Shown: positions 7,322-15,573 of the stretch, piece after piece
How positions within the stretch are numbered: position 1 is the first letter of the stretch
Layout of the letters: the number at the start of each line of letters is the position of its first letter
Source: JAZDCJ01 sp036311985
GTDB lineage: Bacteria; Actinomycetota; Actinomycetes; Actinomycetales; Micrococcaceae
DNA length: 35,761 nucleotides
Direction: 5' to 3' (one strand)
Assembly: GCF_036311985.1 (NCBI RefSeq)
Contig: NZ_JAZDCJ010000052.1
Translations under genes and position numbers: made by a program
The notes under the pieces: generated by a model
What the model saw: only the letters and a program-made list of their open reading frames with translations
Told to the model about the DNA's origin: nothing
The model's database searches: none

Positions 7322-9410
7322 CGCACCCGTCGTCATCGCGGTCGACGGCCGCTCCGGTGCGGGCAAGAGCACGCTCGCGCTCGAACTCGCGACGGCGCTG
7401 CGTCGCCACCGCCCCGTCTCCCTCTTCCACCTCGAGGACCTCTACCCGGGCTGGGACGGGCTGGAGGCCGGGATCGCACGCTACGTCTCGACCGTCCTGG
7501 ATCCGCTGTCCTGGGGGGAGGACGCCCGCTGGACCGCGTGGGACTGGGTGGCCGGCGCCGACGGGGAGCGGCGCACGACGCCCGCGACCCCGGTCGTCGT
7601 GGTCGAGGGCGTGGGGGCGGCCGCCGCTGCGGCGAGGCCCTTGCTCGACGCCGTCGTCTGGGTCGACGCGGACGACGACGCCCGGCGCGCCCGCGCCCTG
7701 GCCCGCGACGGGGAGGCGTACGCGCCGCACTGGGAGCGCTGGGCCGCGCAGGAACGGGCGTGGCTCGCCGCGGATCCGGTCCGGGAGGCGGCGGACGTCG
7801 TGGTGGCCAACGCCGCCGACGGGCGCGCCCCGGTCGACGCCCTGCGGCTGCTCGCCGAGCTGCCCTGGCTCCAGCCGGCCCTGCACCCGGAGGCGGCCGC
7901 GGCCGGCTCGCCCCGGCTCGTCCACCGCCGGGTCCGCCTCCCGCGGGGAGCCGACGCCGCCTCGCTGCACCACGCGCTGTTCGGCGCCTCCGCGCACCAG
8001 GTGCTGCTCGAGTCCTCCAACGCGGGCGCCGCCGACGTGGGCGGGCGGAACCGCTTCAGCGTCCTCGCGGACGCCTCCGGGAGCGCGGGGATGCTCGCCG
8101 AGCACCGCTCCGGGACCACCTTCCTGACGGCCGGGTGCGCCCGGGCGCGCGTCGACGGGGCGTTCTTCGACTGGCTCGAGACGGCGTGGGGCCGGGCGCG
8201 CTACGCCGCCCCGGACGGGCTCGAGGCGGGATTCGCGCTCGGCTGGCTGGGCTGGCTCGGCTACGGGCTCAAGGCGGAGACGGGCGGGAGCGCCGGCGCG
8301 CGGGCGCCCGGTACCGCCGACGCCGCCCTGCTGCACGCCGGGCGCGGCGTGGTCCTGGACCACGGGGCCGGCGAGGCCTGGCTGCTGGCCCTGGACGCGG
8401 ACGACGCCGGGGCCTGGCTCGAGCGGGCCGCGGCGGTGGTCGCCGCGGCCGGGGCCGGCACGGGGGCTGGTGCCGCGCGGGGCGCGGGTGCCGAGCGCTC
8501 CGCGCTCGCGGTGCCGGCGTTCCGTTGCGCCGACACGCGCTCCGGCTACGAGGAGAAGGTCCGCGCCGCGCAGGCCGAGATCCGCGAGGGCAACAGCTAC
8601 GAGGTCTGCCTGACAACCGTGCTGGGCGCCGAGGTGCCGGCCCACCAGTGGGACCCGTGGGCGGCCTACCTGCGGCTGCGCGAGCGCAATCCGGCGCCCT
8701 TCGCGGCGTGGATCCGCTGCGGCTCGACCGCCGTGGCGGGGACGTCGCCGGAGCGCTTCCTGCACGTGGGCGCCTCGGGTCTGCTGCGGGCGGAGCCGAT
8801 CAAGGGAACCCGGCGGCGCTCGGCGGACCCGGAGGAGGACGAGCGGTTGCGCGCGGAGCTGGCCTCCTCGCCGAAGGACCGGGCGGAGAACGTCATGATC
8901 GTGGACCTGCTCCGCAACGACCTGGTGCGTTCGGCCGATCCGTCGACGCTGCGGGTTCCGCGGCTGTGCGCCGTCGAGTCCTACGCCACGGTCCACCAGA
9001 TGGTCTCCACGATCGACGCCCGCCTGCGGTCGGACGCCTCGCGGGCCGAGGCGGTCGCGGCCGCGTTCCCGGCCGGGTCGATGACGGGGGCGCCGAAGAT
9101 CTCGACGATGGCGATCCTGGAGCGGCTCGAGGACGGAAGGCCGCGCGGGATCTACTCCGGCGCCGTCGGACACTTCTCCCATACTGGGGCCGCCGAGCTG
9201 TCCGTCGTGATCCGCACGCTCGTGATGGAGCAGGACGCGCGGGACGGCGGGGCCGGTCCGTGGCGGCTCTCGCTCGGCGTCGGGGGCGCCGTGACGGCGG
9301 ACTCGGTGCCGTCCGAGGAGTGGGCCGAGGTCGTCGTCAAGGCGTACGGGGTGCTCAGCGCGCTCGGGGCGGGCTTCCTCGACGCGGACGGCCTGCCGCA
9401 GCAGCGCTGA
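7311..9410 (+). CDS. pabB: P-loop kinase domain fused to aminodeoxychorismate synthase component I (PabB)
   Basis: Aminodeoxychorismate synthase large subunit: amination of chorismate to 4-amino-4-deoxychorismate for folate. Total 699 residues against about 450-500 for plain PabB. Residues ~1-190 form a uridine-kinase-like P-loop domain: Walker A GRSGAGKST at 13-21, HLEDLYPGWDG after it, VVVVEG near 95-100, and an arginine-rich lid (RRARALARDG, about 125-134). Residues ~200-699 are the chorismate-binding enzyme. PIKGT at 496-500 carries the lysine (K498) that marks PabB rather than TrpE (PIAGT), and AGSMTGAPK and GIYSGAVG are present. No glutamine amidotransferase domain, so PabA must be elsewhere. 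GTG 7311 overlaps the phosphatase gene and places Walker A near the N-terminus. The role of the kinase domain is unknown. Confidence 0.9.
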   Translation: MGRSAPVVIAVDGRSGAGKSTLALELATALRRHRPVSLFHLEDLYPGWDGLEAGIARYVSTVLDPLSWGEDARWTAWDWVAGADGERRTTPATPVVVVEGVGAAAAAARPLLDAVVWVDADDDARRARALARDGEAYAPHWERWAAQERAWLAADPVREAADVVVANAADGRAPVDALRLLAELPWLQPALHPEAAAAGSPRLVHRRVRLPRGADAASLHHALFGASAHQVLLESSNAGAADVGGRNRFSVLADASGSAGMLAEHRSGTTFLTAGCARARVDGAFFDWLETAWGRARYAAPDGLEAGFALGWLGWLGYGLKAETGGSAGARAPGTADAALLHAGRGVVLDHGAGEAWLLALDADDAGAWLERAAAVVAAAGAGTGAGAARGAGAERSALAVPAFRCADTRSGYEEKVRAAQAEIREGNSYEVCLTTVLGAEVPAHQWDPWAAYLRLRERNPAPFAAWIRCGSTAVAGTSPERFLHVGASGLLRAEPIKGTRRRSADPEEDERLRAELASSPKDRAENVMIVDLLRNDLVRSADPSTLRVPRLCAVESYATVHQMVSTIDARLRSDASRAEAVAAAFPAGSMTGAPKISTMAILERLEDGRPRGIYSGAVGHFSHTGAAELSVVIRTLVMEQDARDGGAGPWRLSLGVGGAVTADSVPSEEWAEVVVKAYGVLSALGAGFLDADGLPQQR

Positions 9411-9424
9411 GCGCCGGGCCGCCC

Positions 9425-10906
9425 CTACTGCAGGGTGGCGGTGAGCCGGCAGGCGTTGTCCACCCACCGGGCCAGGAGGGGCCGGGCCTGCCATTCCCCG
9501 AGCGTGAGCAGCGTGGAGCCGGCGCGGTACTCGTTCTGCACCCGCGTCAGCTCCGCGACGGCGGTCGCTCCGAGCATCATCACCGAGACCTCGAGGTTCA
9601 GGGAGAAGGAGCGCATGTCCATGTTGGACGAGCCGAACACGGCGACCTCCTTGTCCACGGTGAAGCACTTGGTGTGCAGCACCATGGGCCGGCGGTAGCG
9701 GTAGATCTTCACGCCGGCCTTGAGCAGCTGCGCGTAGTAGGACTGCTGGGCGTGGTGGACGAGGAACTGGTCGCCGGTCTCGGAGACGAACAGCTCGACC
9801 TCCACGCCGCGCTGGGCCGCCGTCGTCACGGCGTAGAGGAGCGAGTCGTCGGGGACGAAGTAGGGGCTCGTGATGGTCAGCCGTTCCGTGGCGGCGTAGA
9901 TGAGGGTGTTGAACAGGCGCAGGTTGTTCTCCGACTCGAACCCGGGGCCGCTGGGCACGATCTGCCCGGTGACGTGCCCCGCCTCGGGGAGCTCGGTTCC
10001 GGCGACGAGCTCGGCCAGGAGGTTCTCGTCCGTCTCCTGGGACCAGTCGGTCGCGAAGACGACCGCGAGCCCGGTGACGAGCGGGCCGCGGACCTGGGCC
10101 ATGAGGTCCACCCACTCGCGCCCTGCCCGGTGGGCGGAGGCCCGCTTGTAGCCGGGTTCGATGAGGTTCTGGCTGCCCGTGAAGGCCGTCTCGCCGTCGA
10201 TGACGACGAGCTTGCGGTGGTTGCGCAGATCGGGCCGGCGCCACTGCCGGTTGCGGACGGAGACGGGCAGCATGGCACGCCACTCGATGCCGGCGTCGTC
10301 GAGGCGCCGCTTGAGGGCCGAGAAGCCCTTGATCCGCGCGGTGCCGAGGTGGTCGAACAGGAAGCGGACCTTGACCCCGCGCGCCACGGCCGCCCCGAGT
10401 GCGTCGAGGAACGGTCCCGCGTAGTCCGGATCGTCGCCGACGATGTAGAACTGCACGTTCACGGTGTCGCGGGCCCCGCGGACCGCCGCGGTCATGGCGT
10501 CGAGGGAGGCCTGGTAGTCCGTGAAGAACTCGAAGGAGTTGCCTTCCTGGATGGGGAAGGCGCCGAGGTTCCGGTTCAGCTCGACGGCGGACTTGACCCA
10601 CTCGGGGGCATCGAACTCGGAGTCGTCGGTGTCCAGGTGCTGGGTGGCGGCGAGGACGCGGCGGTTGACGTCGGTCTGGCGGGCGACGCGGCGCTGGGAG
10701 AGCTTGAAGTTGCCGAAGAGCAGGAAGAGCAGCAGGCCGATCACGGGCATGAAGAAGATCAGCAGCAGCCAGGCCATGGCGGTCGTGGGGCGCCGGTTGC
10801 CGGGCACGACGCCGAGCATGACCAGCCGGATGCCGACGTCGAAGACCCACGCGATCGCCAGCAGCCAGTAGGGCAGCGGTTCCCACAAGACGAGCGCGTC
10901 GAACAC
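9425..10906 (-). CDS. cls: Cardiolipin synthase (phospholipase D family)
   Basis: Membrane-bound cardiolipin synthase, 493 residues, condensing two phosphatidylglycerols (or PG with another donor) to cardiolipin. Two N-terminal transmembrane segments (about 11-35 and 43-64) form the PLDc_N region. Two catalytic HKD motifs follow: H230-K232-D237 (NHRKLVVIDG) and H411-K413-D418 (HTKCFTVDK), each with the downstream GSxN (GSQN, GSSN). GTG 10906 has GAAGGAGA upstream. It lies on the opposite strand between pabB and pabC, converging with pabB 14 bases away, and has no functional relation to them. TAGGCT at 10943-10938 is a plausible -10 box. Confidence 0.94.
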   Translation of the reverse strand: MFDALVLWEPLPYWLLAIAWVFDVGIRLVMLGVVPGNRRPTTAMAWLLLIFFMPVIGLLLFLLFGNFKLSQRRVARQTDVNRRVLAATQHLDTDDSEFDAPEWVKSAVELNRNLGAFPIQEGNSFEFFTDYQASLDAMTAAVRGARDTVNVQFYIVGDDPDYAGPFLDALGAAVARGVKVRFLFDHLGTARIKGFSALKRRLDDAGIEWRAMLPVSVRNRQWRRPDLRNHRKLVVIDGETAFTGSQNLIEPGYKRASAHRAGREWVDLMAQVRGPLVTGLAVVFATDWSQETDENLLAELVAGTELPEAGHVTGQIVPSGPGFESENNLRLFNTLIYAATERLTITSPYFVPDDSLLYAVTTAAQRGVEVELFVSETGDQFLVHHAQQSYYAQLLKAGVKIYRYRRPMVLHTKCFTVDKEVAVFGSSNMDMRSFSLNLEVSVMMLGATAVAELTRVQNEYRAGSTLLTLGEWQARPLLARWVDNACRLTATLQ

Positions 10907-10937
10907 CCGGTCTCCTTCCCTGCCGACGATGGCTTCC

Positions 10938-10943
10938 AGCCTA
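10938..10943 (-). promoter_or_regulatory. Possible -10 box for cls
   Basis: TAGGCT (TANNNT class) on the minus strand, about 31 bases before the cls start codon, giving a short leader that contains the GAAGGAGA ribosome site. No clear -35. Confidence 0.35.
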
Positions 10944-10996
10944 GCCGCAAGTCAGCCCCAGGACCCCGCGACCGCCTGACGGGGCCCCGCCGGGAG

Positions 10997-11002
10997 TAGG
11001 GT
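10997..11002 (+). promoter_or_regulatory. -10 box, leaderless-type promoter of pabC
   Basis: TAGGGT seven bases before ATG 11010. A CCTGAC at 10975-10980, 16 bases upstream, is a possible -35. No Shine-Dalgarno. Confidence 0.65.
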
Positions 11003-11009
11003 TGGATCC

Positions 11010-11906
11010 ATGACTGTCGTGGTGTTCCTGGAACCTGGGTTTCCCGCCGGCCGGGTGGCCGACGCCTCCGTCCCGCAGCTCTCGGTCCTGGACCAGGGCG
11101 CCACGCGCGGCGACGGTGTCTTCGAGTCCGCCCTCTACGTCCGCGGGCGGGTCCGCAAGCTCGACGCCCACCTGGCCCGGATGGCCGTCTCGGCCGCGAC
11201 ATGCGAGCTCCCGCTGCCCGCCGAGGACGCCTGGCGGGCGGCGATCGCGACGGCCGTCGCCGCGTACGACGCCGCTCTCGCCACCGAATCCGGGGACGAC
11301 GCCGGACACGAGGCCGTGGTGAAGCTCGTCGCCACGCGCGGCCCCGAGGGCGCCGGGCACGGCACGGCCTGGGTGGCCGTCTCCCCCGCCCCCGAGCTGG
11401 GTCGGCGGCAGCGCGCCGAAGGCGTCGACGTGCTCCTGCTGGACCGCGGCTACGACTCCACGGTCGCCGAGCGTGCCCCGTGGCTGCTCATGGGCGCCAA
11501 GACCCTGTCCTACGCCGTGAATATGGCGGCCCTGCGCCACGCGCGCAAGCAGGGGGCCGACGACGTCATCTTCGTCTCGAGCGACGGGCGCGTCCTCGAG
11601 GGCCCGACCTCGACCGTGCTCCTCGCCGTCCGCGACGGCGACGTGAAGCGGCTCATCACCCCCATGCTGGAGACGGGCATCCTGCCCGGCACGACGCAGG
11701 GAGCGCTCTTCGCGGCCGCGGAGGCCGCCGGCTGGGAGCTCGGCTACGGCCCGCTCGAACCGCAGCACCTCGTCGAGGCGGACGCCGTGTGGCTCGTCTC
11801 CAGCGTGCGCCTGCTCGCGCCCGTCAACTCCCTCGACGGCGTCGAGCTCTCCCGCGACCCGGAGCTGACCGCGGAACTGACGTCCTTCGTCGACGCCATC
11901 GGCTAG
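11010..11906 (+). CDS. pabC: Aminodeoxychorismate lyase (class IV PLP enzyme)
   Basis: Fold-type IV PLP enzyme, 298 residues, probably converting aminodeoxychorismate to p-aminobenzoate and pyruvate. The N-terminal block DQGATRGDGVFES and the catalytic lysine K164 in GAKTLSYAVNM are intact. The C-terminal LEGPTSTVLL and GTTQGALF segments match PabC and the related branched-chain and D-amino acid aminotransferases. The PabC call rests on the nearby PabB as well as sequence, and a D-amino acid or branched-chain aminotransferase is the main alternative. It has its own leaderless-type promoter and is separated from pabB by the antisense cls gene. Its TAG stop shares the CTAG tetranucleotide with the stop of the convergent MFS gene. 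Confidence 0.82.
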   Translation: MTVVVFLEPGFPAGRVADASVPQLSVLDQGATRGDGVFESALYVRGRVRKLDAHLARMAVSAATCELPLPAEDAWRAAIATAVAAYDAALATESGDDAGHEAVVKLVATRGPEGAGHGTAWVAVSPAPELGRRQRAEGVDVLLLDRGYDSTVAERAPWLLMGAKTLSYAVNMAALRHARKQGADDVIFVSSDGRVLEGPTSTVLLAVRDGDVKRLITPMLETGILPGTTQGALFAAAEAAGWELGYGPLEPQHLVEADAVWLVSSVRLLAPVNSLDGVELSRDPELTAELTSFVDAIG

Positions 11907-13192
11907 CTCCCCGGACCCGCCTGGTCCGCGTCGACGTCGGCATCGCGGAACGGGGAGGACCACAGGGCCGCCGCCGCGGCCAGCAGCACGGCGGCCGCCG
12001 TCCACAACGCGGCCGCGGGGCTCCAGGCGACGGCGAGGAATCCGCCGAGCGGCGCCCCGAGGACGATCATCCCGCGGTTCGCGGAGCGGCGCGTCGCGCT
12101 CATCCTCGCGATCAGGCGATCCGGGGTCACCGCCTGCCAATAGCCCATTTCCAGCGGCCCACCAACCCCCATCGAGAACCCGAACACCAACTGGCCCAGC
12201 CCGACGGCCACCCCGGCCGCCCACGGCACGCCGGCCTCCTGGCCTCCGGCCATCCAGGGCGCAGCGGCGATGAGCGCCACCGCCGGCACCTCCGCCAGGC
12301 GCGGCAGGACGAGCGCGCGGCCCGTCCCGAAGCGCGCACCGGCCAGCGGGGCCAGGCTCGTCCCGACGACGGCCCCGATCCCGGCACAGCTCATGACCAG
12401 CCCGAGCCCGAGGGCGCCCAGTGAGAGCTCCTGCAGCACGAGCACCGGCAGGACGGTCCCGATCATGGCCGAGCCGATGAACCACCCGTGCGTGCACCAG
12501 GCCAGGGGCGCGAGCCGCGGATGCCGGTAGATCCAGCGCAGCCCCTGGGCGATGCGGGTGCGCACGGGAACCGCGGGGCCCTCCGGACGGCCCCGGCCCC
12601 CGTCGCGGAGCGTGGACAGGACGGCGGCCGAGAGGAGGTGGCTCGCGGCGTCGAGCAGCAGCGCGAACGGCGCCCCGAGCCACGTCACGAGCGTCCCCGC
12701 GACCACCCCTCCGGAGGTCTGGGCCACGGTGTCGCTCTGCTGCAGGCGCATGTTGGCCCGGACCAGGAGGGGCCTCGGGACGATCTGCGGCAGGAAGGAC
12801 TGGTGGGCCGCATCGGCGAGCAGGGCCAGCACGCCGAAGGCGAAGACCAGGCCGAAGACGGCCGGCAGCGCGCCGGCCGGGCCGGCCGGGCCGGCCAGCC
12901 CCGTCAGGCACAGGGCGCCGAGGACCACGGCCCGGCCGACGTCGGCGGCGATCAGCACGGTGCGCCGCCGCCAGCGGTCCACCCAGAGCCCGGCGACCAG
13001 GCCGAACAACAGGTAGGGCGCCCAGCGGAAGGCGCCCACGAGGCCCTGGTCCTGGGCCGAACCGCCGAGGACCTCCAACACCAGGACGGACAGCGCCACC
13101 GTGGTCAGGTAGGTGCCGGCGTCGGAGGCCGCCGCCGCGGCCCAGAACCGCACGAACGCCGGGTTCTCCCGCAGCCGTCGTCCCGTCGCCAC
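11903..13192 (-). CDS. MFS transporter (EntS/MFS_3-like), third gene of the TPP-riboswitch operon
   Basis: Major facilitator protein, 429 residues, about 12 hydrophobic segments. The first loop has WVDRWRRRTVLIAADVGRA, the conserved DxxxRR motif of MFS antiporters. The frame is open upstream to 13789, but GTG 13192 is chosen because it lies two bases after the TGA of the ECF gene and gives a normal N-terminus (RLRENPAFVRFW). This spacing implies translational coupling, so it should be controlled by the TPP riboswitch with the thiamine ECF transporter. The closest relatives by motif are drug or siderophore exporters of the MFS_3 type. A role in thiamine metabolism is only positional inference. 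Confidence 0.88.
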   Translation of the reverse strand: MATGRRLRENPAFVRFWAAAAASDAGTYLTTVALSVLVLEVLGGSAQDQGLVGAFRWAPYLLFGLVAGLWVDRWRRRTVLIAADVGRAVVLGALCLTGLAGPAGPAGALPAVFGLVFAFGVLALLADAAHQSFLPQIVPRPLLVRANMRLQQSDTVAQTSGGVVAGTLVTWLGAPFALLLDAASHLLSAAVLSTLRDGGRGRPEGPAVPVRTRIAQGLRWIYRHPRLAPLAWCTHGWFIGSAMIGTVLPVLVLQELSLGALGLGLVMSCAGIGAVVGTSLAPLAGARFGTGRALVLPRLAEVPAVALIAAAPWMAGGQEAGVPWAAGVAVGLGQLVFGFSMGVGGPLEMGYWQAVTPDRLIARMSATRRSANRGMIVLGAPLGGFLAVAWSPAAALWTAAAVLLAAAAALWSSPFRDADVDADQAGPGS

Positions 13193-13194
13193 GC

Positions 13195-15570
13195 TCAGGT
13201 CCAGACCAGGTTCCACGTCCCCGCGGCCAGTGCGGCCGCCGTCGCGCCGGCCCCGAGGGCGAGCCCGGCGAGCAGTACGACGGGGTCCCGCCGGGAGAAG
13301 CGCGCCGGACGGGACCAGCTGCGCTCGGCTCCCCCGAAGCCCTTGGCCTCCATCGTGACGGCCAACCGGGACGCGCGGCGGATCGACTGCACCAAGAGCC
13401 CGAACATCTGGCCGAGGTCCGCGGCCAGACGACGGCGGAGCGAGCCCCGGGAGCCGACGCCGCGGGCCCGGCGGGCCATGCCCAGGGTCTGCCACTCCTC
13501 GACGAGCAGCCCCAGCAGGCGCATGCCGGCGAGGGCCCCCAGGACAAAGCGGTGCGGCAGCCGGGCCTGCTGGGCGAGGGCGTTGGCGAGATCGGTGGGG
13601 TCGGTGCTGGAGACCACGAGGACGGCCGGCACGGCGACGGCGAAGGCGCGCAGCCCCGTCGCGATGCCCGCTTCGAGCGAGCCCTCGGTGATGTCGAACC
13701 ACCCCAGCCCCAGCAGCACGGCGCCGGAGTCGTTGCCGACGAGCGCCGTCCCCCAGGCCGCGAACAGCCCGGCGATCAGCAGCGGCCACGCCCGCGCCAG
13801 GAAGGCCGCGATCCCGATCCCGCTCAAGGGCAGCATCAGCAGCGTCGCGGCGACGATGATTCCCGCGCTGACCATGTCAAGCGTCGCGATGAGTGGGATG
13901 GTCGCGAGCATCACCGCGCCGAGCTTGGCGAGCGGATTGGCCCGGCCCAGGAAGCTCACCCGGGCCGCTTCCGAGGGTTCGAGCAGCCCGGGTGCCCCGG
14001 CGTCGTCCCCGTCTTTCGCGGACCCCGTCGCGGCGTCGCGGCCGGTCCCGAGCTCCGCGACGTCGAGGACGCGGGCGCCGACGGCGTCGGCGAAGTCGGC
14101 GTCGTGCGTCACGGCGAGCACCGAAGTCCCCTCCGCGAGCTGCTCGCGCAGGAGCAGCGCCAGTTCCGCCCACGTGTTCGCGTCCTGGCCGAAGGTCGGC
14201 TCGTCGAGGACCAGCACGCCCGGGCCGGCGGCGAGCACGGTCGCGACGGAGAGGCGGCGCTTCTCTCCGCCGGAGAGGGTGAACGGATTCGCGTCCGCGA
14301 GGTGCTCGAGCCGTAGCCGCCGCAGCAGGGCGTCCACGCGTTCGGCGATCTGCTCCTCGCTGAAGAGCTCCTCCCGGCCGTCGGCGGTGCGCGCGTGGCG
14401 GGGCCCGTACTCGAGCTCCTCGCGCACGCTGGCCGTGACGAACTGGTGCTCCGGTTCCTGGAACACGGTGCCGATGCGTCCGATCAGGGCCGAGGCGCGC
14501 CACTGGTAGGGCCGCGCCCCGGCCGCCTCGCCGCGCAGCGCCGGGCTCGCCACGACGTGTCCGGCCCGCTCGGGCAGGAGCCCCGCCAGGGTCAGCGCGA
14601 GCGTCGACTTGCCGGAGCCGTTCGGCCCCGTCACGCAGACGGCGCGGCCAGCCTCGAGTCCTAGCTCCACCCCGGTCAGCGCGGCGGGCTGGGTTCGGCC
14701 GCGGGCGACGGCGAGGCCCTCGGCGCGCAACAGCCCGCCGCCGGGCGGCGCCGCTTCCCGCGCCGGGAGCCGCGGGACGTATCCGGGCACCCAGACGCCC
14801 GCCGCGACGAGCTCGTCCCGCACGGGGCCGGGGGCGAAGAGCTCGGCGGGCGTTCCCGCGTGGGCGACTCCGCCACCGGGGGCCAGGACCACGACGCGGT
14901 CCACGTGGGGGGCCCAGGCCTCGAGCCGGTGCTCGACGATCACGGCCGTCGCCCCGGAGGCGTCGAGGGCCCGGACGACGGCGTCGCGCACCTCGAGCAC
15001 GCCGGCCGGGTCCAGGTTGGCGGTGGGCTCGTCCAGCAGCACGAGCCCGGGGCGCATCGCGAGGATCCCGGCGAGGGCCAGGCGCTGCTTCTGGCCGCCG
15101 GACAGCCGGGCGGTCGGGTGCGTGAGGGGGACGTCGAGTCCGACGGCGGCCAGCGCCGCGCGCACGCGCGGCGCGATCTGCTCCGCGGGGACGGCGAGGT
15201 TCTCGGCACCGAAGGCGACGTCGTCGCCGACGCGGGCCTGCACGACCTGGGTCTCGGGGTCCTGCTGCATGAGCCCGGCCCGCCCGCGCACCGTGTGCGC
15301 GGGGGCGCCGTCGACGAGCAGCTCACCCTCGGCCTCGGTGTCCTCGTCCTGGTGCAGGACGCCGGCCAGGGCGTGCAGGAGCGTCGACTTGCCGGCGCCC
15401 GAGGGGCCGGCCAGCAGGATCCGCTCCCCCGGGCGGATGTCCAGGTCCAGCCCGGCCACCGCGGGCGCGTGGCGTCCCGCATGACGCCACCCCCACCCGG
15501 CCGCACGGACCGCCGCCGGGTGCGGCCCCGGCGTCGTGCTCCCCGCCTCGCGGGCGGCCTGGGACGTCAC
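13195..15570 (-). CDS. Fused ECF transporter: two ATPase domains plus T component (YkoD-YkoC type)
   Basis: Energy-coupling module of an ECF vitamin importer in one 791-residue chain. Domain 1 (~20-270): Walker A GPSGAGKST at 55-63, LSGGQ, LLDEPTANLD. Domain 2 (~285-510): Walker A GPNGSGKST, LSGGE, LDEPTFGQD, then an H-loop THD. Residues ~540-791 form the transmembrane EcfT part, with the coupling motifs ARRARG and MEAKGFGG that contact the ATPases. In Bacillus, YkoD (two ATPases) and YkoC (T) are separate, and here they are joined. GTG 15570 lies three bases after the S-component stop. The TPP riboswitch upstream and the YkoE-type partner point to hydroxymethylpyrimidine or thiamine uptake. 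Confidence 0.93.
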   Translation of the reverse strand: MTSQAAREAGSTTPGPHPAAVRAAGWGWRHAGRHAPAVAGLDLDIRPGERILLAGPSGAGKSTLLHALAGVLHQDEDTEAEGELLVDGAPAHTVRGRAGLMQQDPETQVVQARVGDDVAFGAENLAVPAEQIAPRVRAALAAVGLDVPLTHPTARLSGGQKQRLALAGILAMRPGLVLLDEPTANLDPAGVLEVRDAVVRALDASGATAVIVEHRLEAWAPHVDRVVVLAPGGGVAHAGTPAELFAPGPVRDELVAAGVWVPGYVPRLPAREAAPPGGGLLRAEGLAVARGRTQPAALTGVELGLEAGRAVCVTGPNGSGKSTLALTLAGLLPERAGHVVASPALRGEAAGARPYQWRASALIGRIGTVFQEPEHQFVTASVREELEYGPRHARTADGREELFSEEQIAERVDALLRRLRLEHLADANPFTLSGGEKRRLSVATVLAAGPGVLVLDEPTFGQDANTWAELALLLREQLAEGTSVLAVTHDADFADAVGARVLDVAELGTGRDAATGSAKDGDDAGAPGLLEPSEAARVSFLGRANPLAKLGAVMLATIPLIATLDMVSAGIIVAATLLMLPLSGIGIAAFLARAWPLLIAGLFAAWGTALVGNDSGAVLLGLGWFDITEGSLEAGIATGLRAFAVAVPAVLVVSSTDPTDLANALAQQARLPHRFVLGALAGMRLLGLLVEEWQTLGMARRARGVGSRGSLRRRLAADLGQMFGLLVQSIRRASRLAVTMEAKGFGGAERSWSRPARFSRRDPVVLLAGLALGAGATAAALAAGTWNLVWT

Positions 15571-15573
15571 CGC

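Noticed and set aside
6828..10886. Minus-strand open frame of about 1350 codons spanning pabB and cls
   Set aside because: Overlaps two confidently assigned genes in other frames and contains no recognisable fold.
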